This document shows, piece after piece, positions 7,066 through 15,057 of a stretch of DNA of 15,110 nt. The first letter of the stretch is position 1, and each line of letters begins with the position of its first letter. The stretch lies in the NCBI GenBank assembly GCA_902787065.1, contig CADAFA010000011.1, forward strand, positions 1 through 15,110. The letters are read 5' to 3'. This stretch comes from an uncultured Elusimicrobium sp. (lineage in GTDB: Bacteria; Elusimicrobiota; Elusimicrobia; Elusimicrobiales; Elusimicrobiaceae). Below the pieces are notes generated by a model, which saw only the letters and a program-made list of their open reading frames with translations, searched no databases and was not told where the DNA came from. The position numbers and the translations under genes were made by a program.

Positions 7066-8176
7066 ATATTTACCTTTTTTGTTGTTTATAGTACTTTGCT
7101 TCTTTTCTTTGGGTGTTTGTGGCTTTTTATTTTTACGGGGCAAAACTTTAGCTAATCCTAAATGTCTGTATTTATTGATACTTTGGTTATTTGTCGTAAT
7201 TTGGGGTATAATTTTAAAAACAAAAGGGGGGATAAGCGTAAAATATCCTTTACCAGAAGGAGTATATCCCCCATTAGATATACTCACAATGCTTGCTAAA
7301 TATTTTAGTTTAACTTGTGTTTTACTTAGTTTATTTTTTGCAATACTTGCTTTGGCCCGTCCGCAAAAAGAAGGAATAACCCAACCCCCACCTACACAAG
7401 GGGTGGACATTATGCTCACTTTAGATGTTTCCGGTAGCATGAATATGCCGGATTTTATTGCAGAAAAACCTAAAAAGGCTGAGGAACTATATAACCGTAT
7501 GGCTGCTGCCAAAGAAACGGTGGAAAATTTTATTTCTAAAAGAACAAGTGATAGAATCGGCCTTGTAGTTTTTTCCGGGGCAGCAATGCTTGAGTGCCCA
7601 CTTACTTTAGATTATTTTGCGCTAAAAGAATATCTCGGTTATGTTTATGTTGATATGTTAGCAGGGGTTAGCGGTACTGCTATAGGGGATGCAATTGCCG
7701 TAAGTACCCAGCACTTAAAAGAAGGTATTGCAAAAAGCAAAATTATCATTTTAGTTACTGACGGTGAAAATAACAGTGGGACGGTAGATCCTGTAGCTGC
7801 AGCAAAAGCATCCGCTGCATATGGAATAAAAGTTTATACGATATTGATGGCAGGGGATATTGCCCATTTACCGTTAAATATTCCTTACAGAGATCAGTTA
7901 ATAGCAAGTTATCAGGAAAATACTCCTAAAATGCTAGAGGCTAAAAGAACTTTGAAAGAGATTTCCGATATAACCGGTGCCCAGTCTTATGTGGCAACGG
8001 ATACGGCTGCTTTAAACGATATTTATGCTGAAATTAATACTCTTGAAAAAACAGTTTATCAAGAATCCCAAAAACTAAATTATGAAGATGCTTATCAAGA
8101 TTTACTCTGGCTTGCTTTAGTTTTTGCTTTGCTTGCTTTTATCGGGGGGAAGTTTATTTTTATTAAAATACCTTAA
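7049..8176 (+). CDS. batA: BatA, membrane-tethered vWA-domain protein
   Basis: BatA is an inner-membrane protein with a vWA domain, part of the Bat complex linked to oxygen and stress tolerance in other bacteria. The 375 residues contain the BatA landmark LALARPQ (100-106) at the end of a membrane segment. A vWA domain with a complete metal site follows: D126-V-S-G-S130, T210 (SGTAIGDAI) and D238 (VTDGEN). A C-terminal membrane segment spans 352-371. There are three hydrophobic segments before the vWA domain (about 7-29, 38-56, 84-103) where two are usual, so an extra N-terminal one is present. A perfect AGGAGG (7038-7043), five bases before the ATG at 7049, fixes this start. It overlaps the preceding gene by 17 bases, and batB begins within six bases of its stop. 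Confidence 0.93.
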   Translation: MKKINKYLPFLLFIVLCFFSLGVCGFLFLRGKTLANPKCLYLLILWLFVVIWGIILKTKGGISVKYPLPEGVYPPLDILTMLAKYFSLTCVLLSLFFAILALARPQKEGITQPPPTQGVDIMLTLDVSGSMNMPDFIAEKPKKAEELYNRMAAAKETVENFISKRTSDRIGLVVFSGAAMLECPLTLDYFALKEYLGYVYVDMLAGVSGTAIGDAIAVSTQHLKEGIAKSKIIILVTDGENNSGTVDPVAAAKASAAYGIKVYTILMAGDIAHLPLNIPYRDQLIASYQENTPKMLEAKRTLKEISDITGAQSYVATDTAALNDIYAEINTLEKTVYQESQKLNYEDAYQDLLWLALVFALLAFIGGKFIFIKIP

Positions 8177-8182
8177 TTGTTT

Positions 8183-9187
8183 ATGGAATTATTTGCAAAT
8201 ACAAAAATATTTTTTTATTTAATTTTAACGGCAATTCTTGTTTCAATTCTTTGGAGAATTGGTTTTTTGCGACGTAAAGCGGTTCTGAAAATTTTATTTT
8301 CCAAAACTAATTTTGCCCTTTTAACACCAGCGGAATTTAAGACCCGCAGGCGTTTAAAAGATATATTGTTTTTAAGTGGTATATTTTTTATTTTTATTGC
8401 TTTGGCAGGTTTACAATGGGGTAAAGAACGTAAGGAAAGGATTGCTACTTATTCCCAAGCAATAATTGCTTTAGATGTGTCTTTGTCAATGCAAGCGGAA
8501 GATTTTAAACCTAATCGTCTTGAAAATGCTAAAATGATGCTTAAAATGCTTTTTGAAGAAGTAACTCAAGAAAGGCTTGGGCTTATAGCTTTTACTTCCG
8601 AGGCTTATATGCTTTGCCCTATAACTACCGATTTAGATGCACTAAAAAATTTAAGCGAACGTTTAAAAATTAATATGATACCGGTTGCCGGGACTGCTAT
8701 TGCACCTACTATACAGCTTGCTTCCCGTATGCTAAAACCTTACGGTGGTATAAAGGCTTTAGTATTAATCACTGACGGTGAGGATCATGAGCCTAAAGAT
8801 ATTGAGGAAGCCTTAAGCACAGCGCGCGAGGCAGGTATAAAGATTATTACCGTGGGTATCGGTACAGAAGAGGGGGAACTTATACCGATAAAAACCCCAC
8901 AGGGAACAGAGTATAAAAAAGATAGGTCAGGTAAAACCGTATTGACAAAATTGGATGAAAAATCTTTAATAAATTTAGCCTCTAAAACAGGTGGTGCATA
9001 TATTAAATACACTAATGCCCAGCAAGTTGCCGATGATATTACCAATCAACTTCGTACTTTAGATAAAAGTTTAACAAAAACTACAGATACAGTGATATAT
9101 AAGAGCAGATATCAAATACCGCTTGCGTTGGCTATAATTTTAATAATGGGGGCTTTATGCCTACCGATAAGAAAAGGTAAAATATAG
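8183..9187 (+). CDS. batB: BatB, membrane-tethered vWA-domain protein
   Basis: BatB is the second vWA protein of the Bat complex. From the ATG at 8183 it has 334 residues. It has two N-terminal membrane segments (about 7-25 and 60-78) separated by a basic loop, the RRRL-type approach to the second segment, a vWA domain and a C-terminal segment (about 309-327). The metal site is complete: D98-V-S-L-S102, T171 (AGTAIAPT) and D198 (ITDGED). An in-frame TTG at 8177, directly after the batA stop, would add two residues. I prefer the ATG, but neither has a convincing ribosome binding site, so translation probably depends on coupling to batA. The spacing to batC is two bases. Its two-segment N-terminus is the usual layout and contrasts with the three in BatA here. 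Confidence 0.93.
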   Translation: MELFANTKIFFYLILTAILVSILWRIGFLRRKAVLKILFSKTNFALLTPAEFKTRRRLKDILFLSGIFFIFIALAGLQWGKERKERIATYSQAIIALDVSLSMQAEDFKPNRLENAKMMLKMLFEEVTQERLGLIAFTSEAYMLCPITTDLDALKNLSERLKINMIPVAGTAIAPTIQLASRMLKPYGGIKALVLITDGEDHEPKDIEEALSTAREAGIKIITVGIGTEEGELIPIKTPQGTEYKKDRSGKTVLTKLDEKSLINLASKTGGAYIKYTNAQQVADDITNQLRTLDKSLTKTTDTVIYKSRYQIPLALAIILIMGALCLPIRKGKI

Positions 9188-9189
9188 TT

Positions 9190-9870
9190 ATGAGAATAGT
9201 TTTAAGTTTCCTTTTAGTTGTTTTGACTTTGCCGGTTTTTGCTCAAAATTCTCTTTTAAGGCAAGGTAATAAAGCTTATGATGAAGGCAAATTCGGACAA
9301 GCTTTTGAATTGTATGAAAGAGCTTCATCTAAATCTCCTCAAAAAGCAAATTACAATAGCGGTACGGCTTTATATCGTTTGAAAGATTACGGGGCTGCTG
9401 CAAAGGCTTTTGAGAATTCTATTAAAGAACCTGAAAATAAAAATCAGGCCTTATTAAATCAAGATGCTTTATATAATTTAGGAAATTCCGCCTATAAAGC
9501 AGGGGATAAAGAAACGGCAAAACAGGCCATGAGGGCTGTTATTTTAAATAATTTAAAGGATAAGGATGCCAAACAAAATTTGCAGTTTATGTTAAAGCAA
9601 GAGAAGGCCCAAAACAATCAATGCCAGCAACCTAAAGAAAACCCTCAACAAAATAAAGACAATCAAGAAAATAAACAAAATCAAGATAAACAAAATCAGG
9701 AACAGCAGAAACAGGATCAACAACAGCAAAACCAACAAAAGCAAGAACAAAAAGAAAAAGAGGCTTCTGCAAAAGAAGAGGCAGCAAATGTTTTACAAAT
9801 GGCTCAAGAACATAAACAAGATTTACCGAAAACATATGTAAGGAGTAATCAAATTGAAAAAGATTGGTAA
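9190..9870 (+). CDS. batC: BatC, exported TPR protein with Gln/Asn/Lys-rich tail
   Basis: This 226-residue protein begins with a signal peptide (residues 1-18, VFA before QNS), so the mature protein should be periplasmic. Three TPR-like units follow (about 20-50, 53-85, 92-125), including NYNSGTALYRLKDYGAAAKA and ALYNLGNSAYKAGD. Residues 139-191 are a low-complexity Gln/Asn/Lys/Glu stretch. The protein closes with VRSNQIEKDW, and a KDW end is typical of BatC. TPRs in Bat proteins are thought to hold the vWA and BatD partners together. It starts two bases after batB with only a weak purine tract, which suggests coupled translation. Its last 17 bases overlap batD and carry the batD ribosome binding site. 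The tail DNA is nearly free of T on this strand. Confidence 0.9.
   Translation: MRIVLSFLLVVLTLPVFAQNSLLRQGNKAYDEGKFGQAFELYERASSKSPQKANYNSGTALYRLKDYGAAAKAFENSIKEPENKNQALLNQDALYNLGNSAYKAGDKETAKQAMRAVILNNLKDKDAKQNLQFMLKQEKAQNNQCQQPKENPQQNKDNQENKQNQDKQNQEQQKQDQQQQNQQKQEQKEKEASAKEEAANVLQMAQEHKQDLPKTYVRSNQIEKDW
9671..9700 (+). repeat. Tandem 15-base repeat in the batC low-complexity tail
   Basis: Two adjacent 15-base units, ATAAACAAAATCAAG (9671-9685) and ATAAACAAAATCAGG (9686-9700), differ at one base. They encode Lys-Gln-Asn-Gln units. This suggests that the low-complexity tail grows and shrinks by slipped replication in frame. Confidence 0.8.
9841..9845 (+). promoter_or_regulatory. Ribosome binding site fixing the batD TTG start
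   Basis: AGGAG lies at 9841-9845, eight bases before TTG at 9854-9856, inside the end of batC. No ATG gives a full signal peptide, so this site is the main reason to accept the TTG start. It also couples batD translation to batC. Confidence 0.75.
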
Positions 9871-11665
9871 TATTTTTAATTTTATAAAAATACCTATTAT
9901 TATCGGTATATTATTTTTTACTTGTGCCTTAGATTCTCATGCCCAAGTTGAAGTCCGTGCTGAAGTTAATACAACTACCGTAACACTTAATGAAGAGATA
10001 AATTTGACTGTTTATGTTACGGCTCCTTCAACCAATATTGAAGTACCGCAAATGCCTTCACTTCCTAACTTTAATATCTATTCCGCAGGCCAAAGCAGAC
10101 AGGTAAACATGGTAAACGGTAAGGTAACCGCCCGTTTACAATTTAATTATGTGTTGACCCCGCGCTTTGCCGGTAAAACTACAATTGGGGCTTTTACCGT
10201 TAAAGTAGCAGGGCAAGATTATCAAACAGAACCTATTGAAGTAGAAATTTCAAGGCAAACCCCTTCTGCCCCGCGAACTGCATGGGACCAAATAAGACAA
10301 AAAGAAAGGCAAAAACAAGAAGAGGTTGCTAACGTAAATTCAAAACTGCCTAACTTCTTTATAACAGCACAAACAAGTGCTAAAAAGGCTTACATAAATG
10401 AGCAGGTAACTTTGAAAATCAGATTTTATCAATCACAAAATACTTTGGGGCAGCCGTTATATGATAGACCCCAACTTAAAGGTATGTTTTCAGAAGATAT
10501 TGCGACAAGACAAGGGCAAGAAACTTTTGGCAATAAAACATACTATTATACGGAAATAGAAAGTGCTTTATTTGGTTTGGTTAGCGGTGTGGCGGAAATT
10601 GGTTCAGCAACAGTAACTTACACATCTTCGGAAGGTATATTTGATGCTTTTGATATGTTCTTTAGGGGGGGAAACGCTGGGCAGACACATAAGGTAGAAA
10701 GTGATATTATGTTCGTTGATATTATTCCTTTACCCTCTGAAAATAAGCCTGCCAGTTTTTATGGGGCTGTTGGCAGTAATTATCAAATTTCATCTTCTTT
10801 AGATTCTTATGAAGTAACCGCAGGTGAACCGATAACTTTGACGGTAACAGTTAAAGGAACAGGTAATTTGGCCGCTGTAAAAGATATATCTTTGCCGGAA
10901 ATGGACCAAACCTTCAGGACTTATGAAACTTCTTCCAATTTAACGAATAAAATTGCCGCAGGCAAATTGACAGGTACAAAAGTTTATAAAACAGTTCTTG
11001 TGCCTAGGGCTTCAGGAAATTATACTATTCCGCAAATTGCTTTCTCTTACTTTGATATCAATTCAAAAACATATAAAACCGTTACCAGTGAGGAATTACA
11101 TATCAAAGTTTTACCCTCTGCGTCCAATGAACAAAAAAATATTTCTTTTGCTCAAGATAATGCTACAGAAGCGGGGCAAAAAATACAGCATCTTTCTAAA
11201 GATATAAATTATTTAAAAGAAATACCGCAAAGTTATTTTAATAAAGTAATAACTAAAATTGCTGATTTCGGAAATAATAACTTTTATGCGTTTTCTTTAA
11301 TACTTTTGGCTTTATTTGTTGCCTTAATTAAAGAGGGCAAAATCTCTTTAACGGGCAGTTTAAAATGTTATTTGCATGCTAAAAAGAGTATTAAAAATGC
11401 CTCAAAAGCAGACGAATTACCGGAAATACTTAAAACTTATCTTGAGGGTAAAATGGGAAGTCAAGCTGGATTAATGAATATTGATGATATTTGTCAAAAG
11501 TTAAAATTAAATGCTTTTTTAAGAGGAAGATTATCCAATACTTGGAATCATTTAAGCATGTTAAAATATGCTCCAAGTTCCAGCGTTGGTTTGAAAGATA
11601 ATTTAGAGGAAGAAAAGGCAAAACTTCTATCTCTTTTATCTGATTTGGAAAAGGAGATAAAATGA
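9854..11665 (+). CDS. batD: BatD, large exported Bat-complex protein
   Basis: BatD is the large envelope component of Bat operons. The 603 residues begin with a signal peptide (hydrophobic 13-26, SHA before QVEV at 30/31). A long periplasmic beta-rich region (about 31-440) follows, with repeated Ig-like units typical of the family, such as VTLNEEINLTVYV and later VTAGEPITLTVTVKGTGNLA. One membrane segment lies at about 477-495, then a helical cytoplasmic tail of about 105 residues. The start is TTG, supported by AGGAG at 9841-9845. The first true signal-peptide residues would be lost with any later start. The gene overlaps batC by 17 bases and batE by four (ATGA). It is intact and of normal size. 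The cytoplasmic tail could contact MoxR or DUF58, which is inference. Confidence 0.92.
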   Translation: MKKIGNIFNFIKIPIIIGILFFTCALDSHAQVEVRAEVNTTTVTLNEEINLTVYVTAPSTNIEVPQMPSLPNFNIYSAGQSRQVNMVNGKVTARLQFNYVLTPRFAGKTTIGAFTVKVAGQDYQTEPIEVEISRQTPSAPRTAWDQIRQKERQKQEEVANVNSKLPNFFITAQTSAKKAYINEQVTLKIRFYQSQNTLGQPLYDRPQLKGMFSEDIATRQGQETFGNKTYYYTEIESALFGLVSGVAEIGSATVTYTSSEGIFDAFDMFFRGGNAGQTHKVESDIMFVDIIPLPSENKPASFYGAVGSNYQISSSLDSYEVTAGEPITLTVTVKGTGNLAAVKDISLPEMDQTFRTYETSSNLTNKIAAGKLTGTKVYKTVLVPRASGNYTIPQIAFSYFDINSKTYKTVTSEELHIKVLPSASNEQKNISFAQDNATEAGQKIQHLSKDINYLKEIPQSYFNKVITKIADFGNNNFYAFSLILLALFVALIKEGKISLTGSLKCYLHAKKSIKNASKADELPEILKTYLEGKMGSQAGLMNIDDICQKLKLNAFLRGRLSNTWNHLSMLKYAPSSSVGLKDNLEEEKAKLLSLLSDLEKEIK

Positions 11666-12387
11666 AATATTTTTTAACTTTAATTTCACTTTTTTTAATG
11701 CTTTCTTGCTCAGCGCAAGGGCAAAATAAAACAGCACAGGATTTATTTGATAACGGTAATTATTTGGGTGCTGCGGAAATTTATCAAGAACAAATAAATA
11801 GTGGGGATAAAAGCCCTTACTCTTATTACAACTTAGGCAATAGTTATTTTAAAGCAGGGGATTTAGATAAGGCTTTAATTAATTATTATAGAGCTTTCCG
11901 CCTAAATCCAAGAGATAAAGATATCATAAATAATTTATCATTTACTTTGGAAAAGGCGGGACAATCTTTAATTCCGGAAAATATGCCCAAAACTGTTTTT
12001 TTAACTTATAATTATTTTTCCTTAAAAGAATTGAAGGGTTTAGCTTTTCTAGGTCTATGGCTATTTGCTATTAGTGTAGCTTTTTTTGTATTCTTTAAGT
12101 ATAGGAGATTTTGGCTCAAGACTGTAATATTTTCTTTATGTTTAACTTTGTTTTTTACCGGGTTTTATTTAATTAGAGCGAAAAAAGATTTACAGGATTT
12201 AGCAGTAGTTATTGCCCCAAGGGCAGAACTTAGGAGCGGACCTTCGGAAAATTTTCCTGTTGCTTTAAATGTTCCAAGAGCCCAGTTGTTGGAAATACAT
12301 GACAGGAAAGGTGACTGGATTGAAGTGTCCCTAGGAAATGAAAGTAATTTTACTTGGGTACAACAAAAATATATTGAGATTATATAG
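11662..12387 (+). CDS. batE: BatE, TPR and SH3b-domain membrane protein
   Basis: This 241-residue protein has an N-terminal signal (residues 1-18). The sequence FLMLSC-SAQ puts a cysteine at C16 that could be a weak lipobox, though the -2 and -3 residues are atypical, so ordinary cleavage after SAQ is as likely. TPR-like repeats occupy about 22-100 (YYNLGNSYFKAGDLDKAL). Two membrane segments lie at about 125-145 and 150-171, and a bacterial SH3 domain at about 180-240 has the hallmark LRSGPSENF and a WIEV strand. SH3b domains often bind peptides or cell-wall material. With two segments the TPR and SH3b parts should be on the same, probably periplasmic, side. The TPR-TM-TM-SH3 layout is that of BatE. 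It overlaps batD by four bases, and GGAG lies just upstream of the ATG. Confidence 0.88.
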   Translation: MKYFLTLISLFLMLSCSAQGQNKTAQDLFDNGNYLGAAEIYQEQINSGDKSPYSYYNLGNSYFKAGDLDKALINYYRAFRLNPRDKDIINNLSFTLEKAGQSLIPENMPKTVFLTYNYFSLKELKGLAFLGLWLFAISVAFFVFFKYRRFWLKTVIFSLCLTLFFTGFYLIRAKKDLQDLAVVIAPRAELRSGPSENFPVALNVPRAQLLEIHDRKGDWIEVSLGNESNFTWVQQKYIEII

Positions 12388-12395
12388 GAGCATTT

Positions 12396-12953
12396 ATGTT
12401 TACAAAAAATGAAACTAAAGAACTTATTGAAACACTAACTTACGTCGGGGATAATTTAGGCCCGCAAATTGAAACTTTGGCTAAAGAAATTATTAAATCT
12501 TTAAAAGCCGGCGGTAAAGTAATTTTGATGGGTAATGGTGGCAGTGCCGGTGATGCCCAGCATATTGCGGCAGAGTTTGTAGGTAGATATAAAAAAGAAC
12601 GCAAAAGTTACCCTGCTCTGGCTCTTAATACAAATACCTCAAGTTTAACAGCTATCGGCAATGATTATGGTTATGATGTTACCTTTTCTCGTCAAATAGA
12701 AGGTTTTGCAAAAGCAGGGGATGTGGTTATCGGTATATCAACTTCCGGGAATAGCACTAATGTTTATAAGGCCCTTGAACTTGCTAAAAAATTAAATTGT
12801 TATACTGCAGCTTTTTTAGGTAAAAGCGGAGGTACAATAAAGGATATTGCGGATTTGCCTATAATCGTTAAATCAAATAATACACCGCGTATACAAGAGT
12901 GTCATATTTTTATGGGACATACTCTTTGTGAACTTGTGGAGAAAGAATTATAA
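12396..12953 (+). CDS. gmhA: Phosphoheptose (sedoheptulose 7-phosphate) isomerase
   Basis: GmhA converts sedoheptulose 7-phosphate to D-glycero-D-manno-heptose 7-phosphate, the first step towards lipopolysaccharide heptose or other heptose glycans. It is a cytoplasmic SIS-domain enzyme, and 185 residues is normal. The phosphate loop is GNGGSAGDAQHIAAEF (46-61), with a second sugar-phosphate motif STSGNS (115-120). The zinc and catalytic set H56, E60, Q167 and H175 is complete. Each is five positions earlier than its counterpart in the E. coli enzyme (61, 65, 172, 180), which supports the specific name over a generic SIS protein. AGGAG at 12386-12390 serves the ATG and overlaps the batE stop. 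The gene overlaps rpiB by one base (TAATG). No other heptose gene (hldE, gmhB) is in the window. Confidence 0.92.
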   Translation: MFTKNETKELIETLTYVGDNLGPQIETLAKEIIKSLKAGGKVILMGNGGSAGDAQHIAAEFVGRYKKERKSYPALALNTNTSSLTAIGNDYGYDVTFSRQIEGFAKAGDVVIGISTSGNSTNVYKALELAKKLNCYTAAFLGKSGGTIKDIADLPIIVKSNNTPRIQECHIFMGHTLCELVEKEL

Positions 12954-13408
12954 TGAAAGTTGCAGTAGGCTGTGATCACGGCGGTTTCCCTTTAAAGCAA
13001 GCTGTTGTTGATAAAATTAAACAGCTTGGTTTTGAAGTTTTTGATTTCGGTACAAATTCTTCTGACAGTACAGATTACCCTGATTTTGCCATAAAAGTAG
13101 CTAATGCCATACTTTCCGGTCAAGCCGAAAGAGGAATTTTAATGTGTGGCAGCGGTGTGGGAGTTTGTATTACAGCCAACAAATTTAAAGGTATTTATGC
13201 AAGTGTTGCTCATGATGTATATACAGCAGCTCAGGGTGTAACTCATGACAATATGAATATTTTATGCCTCGGCGGGCGTGTTATTTCACCCACGCAAGCA
13301 GCAGCTTTGACGGAAGCCTTTTTAACTGCGAACTCCGAAGGGCAAGAAGGCCGTCATTTAAGGCGTATTAAAAAAGTTTTGGAAGTTGAAAATAAAAATT
13401 TCAAATAA
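12953..13408 (+). CDS. rpiB: Ribose 5-phosphate isomerase B
   Basis: RpiB interconverts ribose 5-phosphate and ribulose 5-phosphate in the non-oxidative pentose phosphate pathway, in the cytoplasm. At 151 residues it has family length. The N-terminal motif is VGCDHGGFPLK (5-15) and the catalytic loop is LMCGSGVG with C65, equivalent to Cys66 of the E. coli enzyme. The phosphate-contact histidine is H98 in THDNMN, and LGGRVI (106-111) follows. The RpiB/LacAB fold also includes galactose and allose phosphate isomerases, but the catalytic pattern and the pentose-phosphate neighbours favour ribose. The start is joined to the gmhA stop as TAATG, with GGAGAAAG (12938-12945) upstream. The pgi gene begins 12 bases after its stop. 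Confidence 0.93.
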   Translation: MKVAVGCDHGGFPLKQAVVDKIKQLGFEVFDFGTNSSDSTDYPDFAIKVANAILSGQAERGILMCGSGVGVCITANKFKGIYASVAHDVYTAAQGVTHDNMNILCLGGRVISPTQAAALTEAFLTANSEGQEGRHLRRIKKVLEVENKNFK

Positions 13409-13420
13409 AAAGAGGTTATT

Positions 13421-15046
13421 ATGGAAATAAATTTAAATCAACAAGCACAGATTTTGAGTGAAGAAGGTTTAAAAAAGCTTAAAGCATTGAATTTTAAAGA
13501 ACGTTTTTACAAACATGATGCAACTGTATGGAAAACAGAAAAAGAACACACGGATATTATAAATAATTCACTTGGCTGGACCAATGTTTATGATTGGACT
13601 TTAGCAAAAGTTTCAGAAGTTAAAAGTTTTGCTGAAGAAATTAAAAAAGAATTTACTTCTGTAGTTTTAATGGGTATGGGTGGTTCAAGCTTAGCACCGG
13701 AAGTTTTGCGTGTGGTTTTCGGTAAACAAGGAGGATATCCTACTTTGTTCGTCTTGGATACTACTAATCCTGCGAAAATATTAGAAATAACCTCTAAAAT
13801 TGATTTAGAAAAAACACTTTTTATTTTTGCCAGCAAATCCGGCGGTACTGTTGAACCATCTTCACAATTTGCTTATTTTTACGGGCTTCTTTCTAAAAAA
13901 GTTCAAAACCCTGGCAATCATTTTATAGCAATAACAGATCCTAACACCGGTCTTGTTAAACTTGCTGAAGAGAAACATTTTAGAAAAATCTTTATTAACA
14001 AAGCAGATATCGGCGGGCGTTTTTCTGCCTTATCCTTGTTTGGTATGTTGCCAGCCGCTTTAGCCGGAATAGATATTGAAAAACTTTTAAAAGCCGCAAA
14101 AGAAGCTGGTGATGTTTTTCAAAATAGTGAAGATAACCCGGCCTTAGTTTTAGGGGCTTTGATGGGGCAAGGGTTTGTCGGCGGTAAAGATAAATTAACT
14201 TTAATTATGCCTAAAGAAATTTCTGTTTTAGGTTTGTGGGTTGAGCAACTTATTGCCGAGTCAACCGGTAAAGAACAAAAAGGGATTTTGCCTATCGTTA
14301 CCGAAGAAGTAGTTCCTGAAAAAGATTACTTGGAAGACAGAATTTTTGTTGATGTAAATTACCAAAGCAAGAGTTTTAAAAATCATTTTAAAACTATGCC
14401 CTATATGGAAGTTAATATGCCAGATAAGTACCAGATTGCAGCCCAGTTCTTGCTTTGGGAAATTGCCACAGCTGCAGCAGGGGCAATTATGAAAATTGAC
14501 CCTTTTGACCAACCTAATGTACAGCTTTCTAAGACGATAACAAAAAATATTTTAGCCTCTCTTGCCGAAGGTAAAAAAGATGAAGCTGCCAAGGCAGAAT
14601 TTTTACTTTCCAAAAATTTGCAAGGGGAAATTTCCAAAAAATATTTACTTTCCGATATCGCAAAACTTGCGAGCAATAAAGATTATTTTGCCTTGCTTGC
14701 TTATTTACCCGAAAGTGAAGAACTTACCCAGCTTTTCAATAAAATGAAAGAGGGTTTATTTAAAGCAACCCATCGTGCCGTTATCTTTGGTTACGGGCCG
14801 AGATATTTACATTCAACGGGCCAATTGTTTAAAGGTGATGCGGGGAAAGGTATTTTTGTTGTTTTTTCTTCTGAAGTTAAGGAAGATGCGGCAGTTCCTA
14901 ATCAACCTTATACTTTTAAAGATTTGTGCCAGGCGCAAGCCTTGGCTGATTTTAAGGCCCTTGAGGAAAAAGGCCGCCGCGTGATAAAAATTCATTTACC
15001 CGTTGATATAGAAAGTGCCTTAAAAGATTTGCTTAAAACATTTTAA
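13421..15046 (+). CDS. pgi: Glucose-6-phosphate isomerase, type found in transaldolase-Pgi fusions
   Basis: Pgi interconverts glucose 6-phosphate and fructose 6-phosphate. The 541 residues carry two SIS-type halves: GMGGSSLAPEVL (85-96), DTTNP (113-117), SKSGGTVEPSSQF (138-150), GGRFSALS (198-205), E280-STGKE and PFDQPNV (361-367). These blocks resemble the C-terminal isomerase part of bifunctional transaldolase/Pgi proteins more than the classical E. coli-type enzyme. There is no transaldolase domain here: the N-terminal 80 residues are helical, and the frame begins at an ATG with AGAGG at 13411-13415. It is therefore a stand-alone member of that branch. It lies 12 bases after rpiB and 11 before another gene. 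Full length, with no missing block noticed. Substrate assignment is from family only. Confidence 0.9.
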   Translation: MEINLNQQAQILSEEGLKKLKALNFKERFYKHDATVWKTEKEHTDIINNSLGWTNVYDWTLAKVSEVKSFAEEIKKEFTSVVLMGMGGSSLAPEVLRVVFGKQGGYPTLFVLDTTNPAKILEITSKIDLEKTLFIFASKSGGTVEPSSQFAYFYGLLSKKVQNPGNHFIAITDPNTGLVKLAEEKHFRKIFINKADIGGRFSALSLFGMLPAALAGIDIEKLLKAAKEAGDVFQNSEDNPALVLGALMGQGFVGGKDKLTLIMPKEISVLGLWVEQLIAESTGKEQKGILPIVTEEVVPEKDYLEDRIFVDVNYQSKSFKNHFKTMPYMEVNMPDKYQIAAQFLLWEIATAAAGAIMKIDPFDQPNVQLSKTITKNILASLAEGKKDEAAKAEFLLSKNLQGEISKKYLLSDIAKLASNKDYFALLAYLPESEELTQLFNKMKEGLFKATHRAVIFGYGPRYLHSTGQLFKGDAGKGIFVVFSSEVKEDAAVPNQPYTFKDLCQAQALADFKALEEKGRRVIKIHLPVDIESALKDLLKTF

Positions 15047-15057
15047 TTGGAGGAAGT

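Noticed and set aside
7006..7512. A 168-codon open frame on the minus strand across the start of batA
   Set aside because: It lies wholly opposite well-supported genes, has no ribosome binding site seen, and its sequence has no family features. It is a by-product of batA codon use.
8177..8182. TTG at 8177 as the batB start
   Set aside because: It has no ribosome binding site and adds only two residues before an ATG. The ATG at 8183 is the simpler choice, though it cannot be proven.
9632..9835. A hydrophobic minus-strand frame opposite the batC tail
   Set aside because: It is the complement of Gln/Asn/Lys codons, which automatically read as Leu, Val and Phe. Not a gene.
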